From the NCBI GenBank assembly GCA_964623515.1, contig CAZURV010000006.1, positions 1 to 64,000 of the forward strand: DNA of 64,000 bases, in the 5' to 3' direction. Positions 60,014 to 64,000 of this stretch are shown here, in pieces (position 1 is the stretch's first letter; each line of letters begins with the position of its first letter). The notes under the pieces were generated by a model. The model was not told the DNA's origin. It made no database searches and saw only the letters and a list, made by a program, of their open reading frames with translations. A program made the translations under genes and the position numbers. The stretch comes from RUG714 sp964623515 (GTDB taxonomy: Bacteria > Bacillota > Clostridia > Oscillospirales > Acutalibacteraceae).

Positions 60014-62602
60014 TTGAAATTACTTGTACTTGACGGAAACAGTATTGTAAACCGTGCGTTTTATGGGATAAGACAGCTGAACGCAAAAAACGGCTTAAAC
60101 ACAAATGCAATTTACGGATTTATGAATATTCTTCTGAAGCTTCGTGAGCAGACGGAACCTGACGCTATCGCCATAGCTTTTGATTTACGAGCACCTACGT
60201 TCAGGCACAAAATGTATGATAAGTACAAAGCGGGCAGAAAGGGGATGCCTCCTGAGCTTGCGGAACAGATGCCTGTGCTGAAAGAACTTTTGAGCGCATT
60301 GGGTTATAAAATCGTTGAAAAAGAGGGATACGAGGCAGACGATATTTTGGGAACGCTTTCTCACGCCTGCCTTGAAAGCGGAGATTTTTGTTATATTGCC
60401 ACCGGAGACAGGGACAGCTTGCAGCTTGTTAACGAAAACTGCAATGTAATCCTCGCAACAACAAAGGCGGGACAGGCACATTCCGATTTTTATGATATTG
60501 AAGCGGTTAAAGAAAAATACGGTGTTGAGCCGATAAAACTGATTGATATAAAAGCCATTCAAGGTGACAGTTCAGATAACATCCCGGGTGTTGCGGGAAT
60601 CGGTGAAAAAGGCGCACGGGATCTTATTTCACGTTTTGGTTCAGTAAAAAACATATATGAGCATATTGATTCATTAGATATAAAAGACAGTATCAGAAAA
60701 AAACTGCTGGCATCAAAAGATATGGCCTTTTTGAGCCGTGAGCTTGGTGAGATATGCCTTTGTGTACCGATTGACACAAATATTGATTCTTATAAAATCG
60801 GTGCGTGCGACAGAGAAAAGTCAATAAAGATTTTAAGAGAACTTGAGCTTTTCAGTATTATGAAACGTCTTTCTTTTGAAGCAACCGAACCGATTGCGGG
60901 TGAAATGAGCGAATATAGAGTCGAATATGCCGAAACGGAGGATTTATTCGATTTATGTAGAAAAATCGAATTCGAGGGAAAGGCTTATTTTTCCGTCAAA
61001 GCAGATAATGAAAACATCGGAATCGCGGTTTTGGCAGAAGATAAAGTGTTTTTTGTACAGTCGGATAATTTTGCGTTTTATGATTTTCTGAAAACATTTT
61101 TTGAAAGTGGTTTGGCTAAATATACCGATAACTCCAAACCTGCGTATGCTTTGGCGGATGAATACGGTATAGAATTAAAAAACGTGGTTATGGACTGTGC
61201 GCTTGCAGGTTATCTGCTCAATCCGTCGGCCAATGATTACTCTGCCATACGTCTTGCACAAGAATACGGAGTAACCGTGCCTGTTATTGAAGGCGCAGGT
61301 GAAAATCTGATTACGGCAGAGTCTGCATCCGTGCTTCGCATTTTAAGTGAAAAACTTTCTGTTTTGATCGAACAGAATAATCAAAAAGCCCTTCTTTCGG
61401 ATATAGAAATTCCTTTGGCTGAAGTCCTTGCTTCCATGGAATCTGTCGGATTTGACGTCAATGAAGCGGGTATAAAAGAATTTGGCGAGACTATCGGTTT
61501 AAGAATTGATAATATTACTTCGGAAATTTACGGTATGATTGGCAGAAAAATCAATCTGAACAGCCCGAAACAGCTTGGAGCGGCGCTGTTTGAAGATTTG
61601 GGACTGCCATGCAAAAAGAAAACCAAAAGCGGTTATTCTACAAAGGCGGATGTGCTGGAAAGTCTGACGGACAAGCATCCTGTTATTCCTCTCATTCTTG
61701 AATACAGAACGTTATCAAAGCTCAAGTCAACGTATTGCGACGGGTTGCTTAAAGTGATTGCGCCCGACGGTAGAATACATTCATCTTTCAACCAATTGGA
61801 AACACGAACTGGGCGTATAAGTTCAACCGAACCAAATTTGCAAAATATACCGGTGCGTACTGAGCTTGGCGCAGAGTTAAGGAAATTCTTTATTGCTAAA
61901 AACGGATATTTGCTCGTTGATGCGGATTACAGTCAGATTGAATTGCGTGTTCTTGCTGCGGTTGCGGATGATGAAAAAATGATTGAAGCATTTAACAGCG
62001 GCGAAGACATTCATTCCACAACTGCTTCGCAGGTGTTTAATACGCCTATCGAAGATGTAACGCACGAGATGAGAAGCAGGGCGAAGGCCGTAAATTTTGG
62101 AATTGTTTACGGAATAGGCGCGTTTTCTCTGGGAAAAGATATTGGTGTGCCTTATGCGCAGGCGGACAGTTATATTAAAGGCTATCTTATGCATTACAAC
62201 GGAGTTGCCGATTATATGAAAAGCATAGTGAAGAAGGCGAAAGAAAACGGTTATGCTTCAACCTTGTTCGGCAGAAGGCGCTATCTTCCTGAGCTGAATT
62301 CTTCGAACGGGAAGCTTCGTTCTTTCGGAGAACGTGTGGCAAAAAATATGCCGATTCAGGGAACTGCTGCCGATATCATTAAAATTGCTATGGTCAGGGT
62401 TTACAGGCGTTTGAAAGCGGAAAAACTTAAATCCCGCCTTATCCTTCAAGTGCATGATGAACTGATTATTGAAGCGCCCGAAAGCGAAGCTGACTATGTA
62501 AAAAAATTGCTCAAAGAGGAAATGGAAAATGCCTGTACAATGAAAGTTTCATTGCTTGCAGAGGTCAACGCAGGGAAAACATGGTATGAGGCAAAAGGAT
62601 GA
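60014..62602 (+). CDS. polA: DNA polymerase I
   Basis: An 862-residue polymerase for Okazaki-fragment maturation and repair. The N-terminal 5'-3' exonuclease (about 1-290) shows D-G-N-S-I-V-N-R-A-F, E-A-D-D, G-D-R-D and G-D-S-S-D-N-I-P-G-V-A-G-I-G. The middle domain (about 300-460) lacks the D-x-E and other acidic motifs of 3'-5' proofreading. Polymerase motifs are A D-Y-S-Q-I-E-L-R, B R-x4-K-A-V-N-F-G-I-V-Y-G and C V-H-D-E. The start is TTG at 60014 with CGGAGG six bases upstream; a longer frame lacks a site. The end overlaps rimI by four bases. Confidence 0.96.
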   Translation: MKLLVLDGNSIVNRAFYGIRQLNAKNGLNTNAIYGFMNILLKLREQTEPDAIAIAFDLRAPTFRHKMYDKYKAGRKGMPPELAEQMPVLKELLSALGYKIVEKEGYEADDILGTLSHACLESGDFCYIATGDRDSLQLVNENCNVILATTKAGQAHSDFYDIEAVKEKYGVEPIKLIDIKAIQGDSSDNIPGVAGIGEKGARDLISRFGSVKNIYEHIDSLDIKDSIRKKLLASKDMAFLSRELGEICLCVPIDTNIDSYKIGACDREKSIKILRELELFSIMKRLSFEATEPIAGEMSEYRVEYAETEDLFDLCRKIEFEGKAYFSVKADNENIGIAVLAEDKVFFVQSDNFAFYDFLKTFFESGLAKYTDNSKPAYALADEYGIELKNVVMDCALAGYLLNPSANDYSAIRLAQEYGVTVPVIEGAGENLITAESASVLRILSEKLSVLIEQNNQKALLSDIEIPLAEVLASMESVGFDVNEAGIKEFGETIGLRIDNITSEIYGMIGRKINLNSPKQLGAALFEDLGLPCKKKTKSGYSTKADVLESLTDKHPVIPLILEYRTLSKLKSTYCDGLLKVIAPDGRIHSSFNQLETRTGRISSTEPNLQNIPVRTELGAELRKFFIAKNGYLLVDADYSQIELRVLAAVADDEKMIEAFNSGEDIHSTTASQVFNTPIEDVTHEMRSRAKAVNFGIVYGIGAFSLGKDIGVPYAQADSYIKGYLMHYNGVADYMKSIVKKAKENGYASTLFGRRRYLPELNSSNGKLRSFGERVAKNMPIQGTAADIIKIAMVRVYRRLKAEKLKSRLILQVHDELIIEAPESEADYVKKLLKEEMENACTMKVSLLAEVNAGKTWYEAKG

Positions 62603-63042
62603 AAATTGAGCGTTTGTCGTCGAAACATATATCCGGACTGTGCGCCGTAGAAAAAGTATGCTTTATCCGTCCGTGGAGCCGGCTGTCCTTTGAAGCGGAG
62701 CTTGAAAATAAATTTTCTCTTGCGTTTGTGGCTGTTGAAAATGGGAAAGTTTTAGGTTCTATTATCGCAAACAATGTTTATGGGGAATGCTATATAAAAA
62801 AGCTTGCGGTTTTACCGGAACACCGCAGGCGCGGCATTGCTTCAAAGCTTTTAAATCAAATTGTTATGCACATTTCCAATGCTGATGACAGACCTGCTCA
62901 AATCTTGCTTGAAGTACGTAAAAGCAATATTGCGGCAATAAAATTATATAAGAAATTCGGGTTTGTTAAAATCTACGAGAAAGAAAACATGTATGAAAAT
63001 CCGCGTGAAAACGCGCTTGTTTTTGTAAGGGAGTTTAAATGA
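62599..63042 (+). CDS. rimI: Ribosomal protein S18-alanine N-acetyltransferase
   Basis: A 147-residue GNAT acetyltransferase. Motif A, which binds acetyl-CoA, is L-P-E-H-R-R-R-G-I-A-S-K-L-L (about 72-85); other marks are I-K-K-L-A-V before it, L-E-V-R-K-S-N-I-A-A-I-K-L-Y-K-K-F-G-F (about 97-115) and a C-terminal E-N-A-L-V. RimI acetylates the N-terminus of S18 in E. coli. It overlaps polA (ATGA) and tsaD (ATGA), and the rimI-tsaD pairing is classic and supports the name. Confidence 0.92.
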   Translation: MKIERLSSKHISGLCAVEKVCFIRPWSRLSFEAELENKFSLAFVAVENGKVLGSIIANNVYGECYIKKLAVLPEHRRRGIASKLLNQIVMHISNADDRPAQILLEVRKSNIAAIKLYKKFGFVKIYEKENMYENPRENALVFVREFK

Positions 63043-64000
63043 AAATTTTAGCGATTGAATCATCCTGTGACGATACGTCCGCCGCTGTTGTCGAAAACGG
63101 TCGGAACGCGCTTTCAAACGTGATTGCTTCGCAGATAGAAGAGCATATTGTTTACGGAGGTGTTGTGCCTGAAATTGCTTCTCGTATGCATACTGAGGCT
63201 ATAAGCGCTGTTGTTTTAAAGGCGCTCAAAGAGGCGGAATGCACAATTGACGACATTGACGCATTGGCGGTTACATATGCTCCGGGACTTATCGGTGCGC
63301 TGCTTGTCGGCGTGAATTTTGCAAAAGGTCTTTCCTATTCCTGCAAAAAGCCTTTAATTCCTGTTCATCATCTTCGCTCTCATATTGCCGCAAATTATTT
63401 AACGCACAGCAAGCTGAAACCTCCGTTCATATGTCTGGTTGCCAGCGGAGGACACAGCCATATTGTTATGGTAAAGGATTATAATGATTTTAAAATAATC
63501 GGAAAAACACGCGATGATGCAGCGGGTGAGTGCCTTGATAAAGCGGCTAGGACGATGGGATTGCCATATCCCGGCGGACTTAATCTTGATAAGTTCGCCG
63601 CAGACGGCGATGATTCAGCGTTCGCGTTTCCTCATCCTAAATTTGAAAACGCACCTTATGATTTCAGTTTTTCCGGGCTTAAAACCTCTGTCATTAACTT
63701 GATTCACAATGCTTCCCAAAAGAGGATTCGGCTTAATCTGAAAGATGTAGGTGCATCGTTTCAAAAAGCCGTTGTGGATTGTCTTTCAGATAACGCCGCA
63801 AGAGCTACTGAAGATTATAAACAGACAACTCTTGTACTGGCCGGAGGCGTATCGGCAAACAGCGTTTTAAGAAAAAGAATGCGTGAAATTTGCAATATCA
63901 AGAATATAAACTTGTATTTTCCAGAATTGAAGTACTGTGGGGATAATGCCGCAATGGTCGGCGCGCAGGCATATTATCAGTTTAAAGCGGGTTTAGTCGC
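63039..64000 (+). CDS. tsaD: tRNA threonylcarbamoyladenosine synthase component TsaD (partial)
   Basis: The first 320 codons of TsaD; the gene runs past the right edge (full family length about 335-345, so nearly complete). With TsaB and TsaE it transfers the threonylcarbamoyl group to A37 of ANN-decoding tRNAs. Motifs: A-I-E-S-S-C-D-D-T (about 5-13), metal ligands in H-H-L-R-S-H (about 109-114), the phosphate loop V-A-S-G-G-H-S (about 130-136), P-G-G (about 174), and the late L-A-G-G-V-S-A-N (about 267-274) and G-D-N-A-A-M-V-G. Its ATG overlaps the rimI stop (ATGA). Confidence 0.96.
   Translation, partial: MKILAIESSCDDTSAAVVENGRNALSNVIASQIEEHIVYGGVVPEIASRMHTEAISAVVLKALKEAECTIDDIDALAVTYAPGLIGALLVGVNFAKGLSYSCKKPLIPVHHLRSHIAANYLTHSKLKPPFICLVASGGHSHIVMVKDYNDFKIIGKTRDDAAGECLDKAARTMGLPYPGGLNLDKFAADGDDSAFAFPHPKFENAPYDFSFSGLKTSVINLIHNASQKRIRLNLKDVGASFQKAVVDCLSDNAARATEDYKQTTLVLAGGVSANSVLRKRMREICNIKNINLYFPELKYCGDNAAMVGAQAYYQFKAGLV

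Overview
The window is chromosomal DNA from an anaerobic, low-to-moderate GC Gram-positive bacterium, most likely a Clostridia/Oscillospirales (Ruminococcaceae-like) gut-type organism. Evidence: consensus sigma-A promoters and strong AGGAGG-type ribosome sites, frequent TTG starts, AddAB in place of RecBCD, an [FeFe] hydrogenase, a membrane pyrophosphatase, a split B12 methionine synthase, VanZ, DUF421 and DUF4363 families, and type III pantothenate kinase. No oxygen-respiration genes are seen. The species cannot be named from sequence alone.

Layout. 1-1.8 kb: the end of a prophage (SH3-tailed protein, tail endopeptidase). 1.98-2.2 kb: two tRNA-Ser genes on the minus strand whose 3' ends face the prophage. 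2.3-4.9 kb: a small hypothetical gene, then an orphan peptide-binding lipoprotein and a VanZ protein. 4.9-5.9 kb: about 1 kb without an intact gene, filled with hairpins and repeats, probably a decayed mobile element, plus the promoter and leader of the next operon. 5.9-19.7 kb: one tight operon with overlapping genes: a MurD ligase, two M42 aminopeptidases, a PLP enzyme of the methionine gamma-lyase family, DUF2461, phosphohexomutase, AddB, AddA. 19.8-23.5 kb: unknown membrane protein, ribosomal protein L31, YigZ, and a K+-dependent membrane pyrophosphatase. 23.6-27.3 kb (minus): MetH, a separate MetH reactivation-domain protein, and MetF, a methionine/one-carbon cluster. 27.4-31.8 kb (minus): a very large secreted double metallophosphoesterase with two fibronectin type III domains.

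32.2-38.6 kb: the F1Fo ATP synthase operon (a, c, b, delta-alpha, gamma, beta, epsilon). Its most striking feature is a single in-frame gene encoding delta fused to alpha. 38.7-42.3 kb: a two-gene unit of a flavin/Fe-S NAD(P)H oxidoreductase and an [FeFe] hydrogenase. 42.3-44.8 kb (minus): CoaX, a probable pantothenate ECF S component, DUF421 and DUF4363. 45-48.5 kb: a heterodimeric ABC exporter with one degenerate ATP site. 49-51.2 kb: hemolysin III family protein, MscL with a C-terminal zinc ribbon, and an alpha/beta hydrolase. 51.2-54.8 kb (minus): TatD, MetG, ZIP transporter. 54.9-57.5 kb: D,D-carboxypeptidase with a probable leaderless mRNA, a small exported protein and a CmpB-family membrane protein. 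57.5-59.9 kb (minus): FAD oxidoreductase and Dus. 60-64 kb: polA, rimI and the start of tsaD, which runs off the window.

Taken together this is mostly core metabolism of a fermenter: H2 evolution or uptake tied to NAD(P)H, ion gradients from a pyrophosphatase and an ATP synthase, B12-dependent methionine synthesis, cell-wall synthesis and turnover, and DNA repair. The best candidates for something not well described are the delta-alpha ATP synthase fusion, the hairpin-rich repeat family (copies near 5.1 and 56.1 kb), the divergent MurD and the two-gene hydrogenase unit. All functional calls come from reading motifs by eye; no database search was run.
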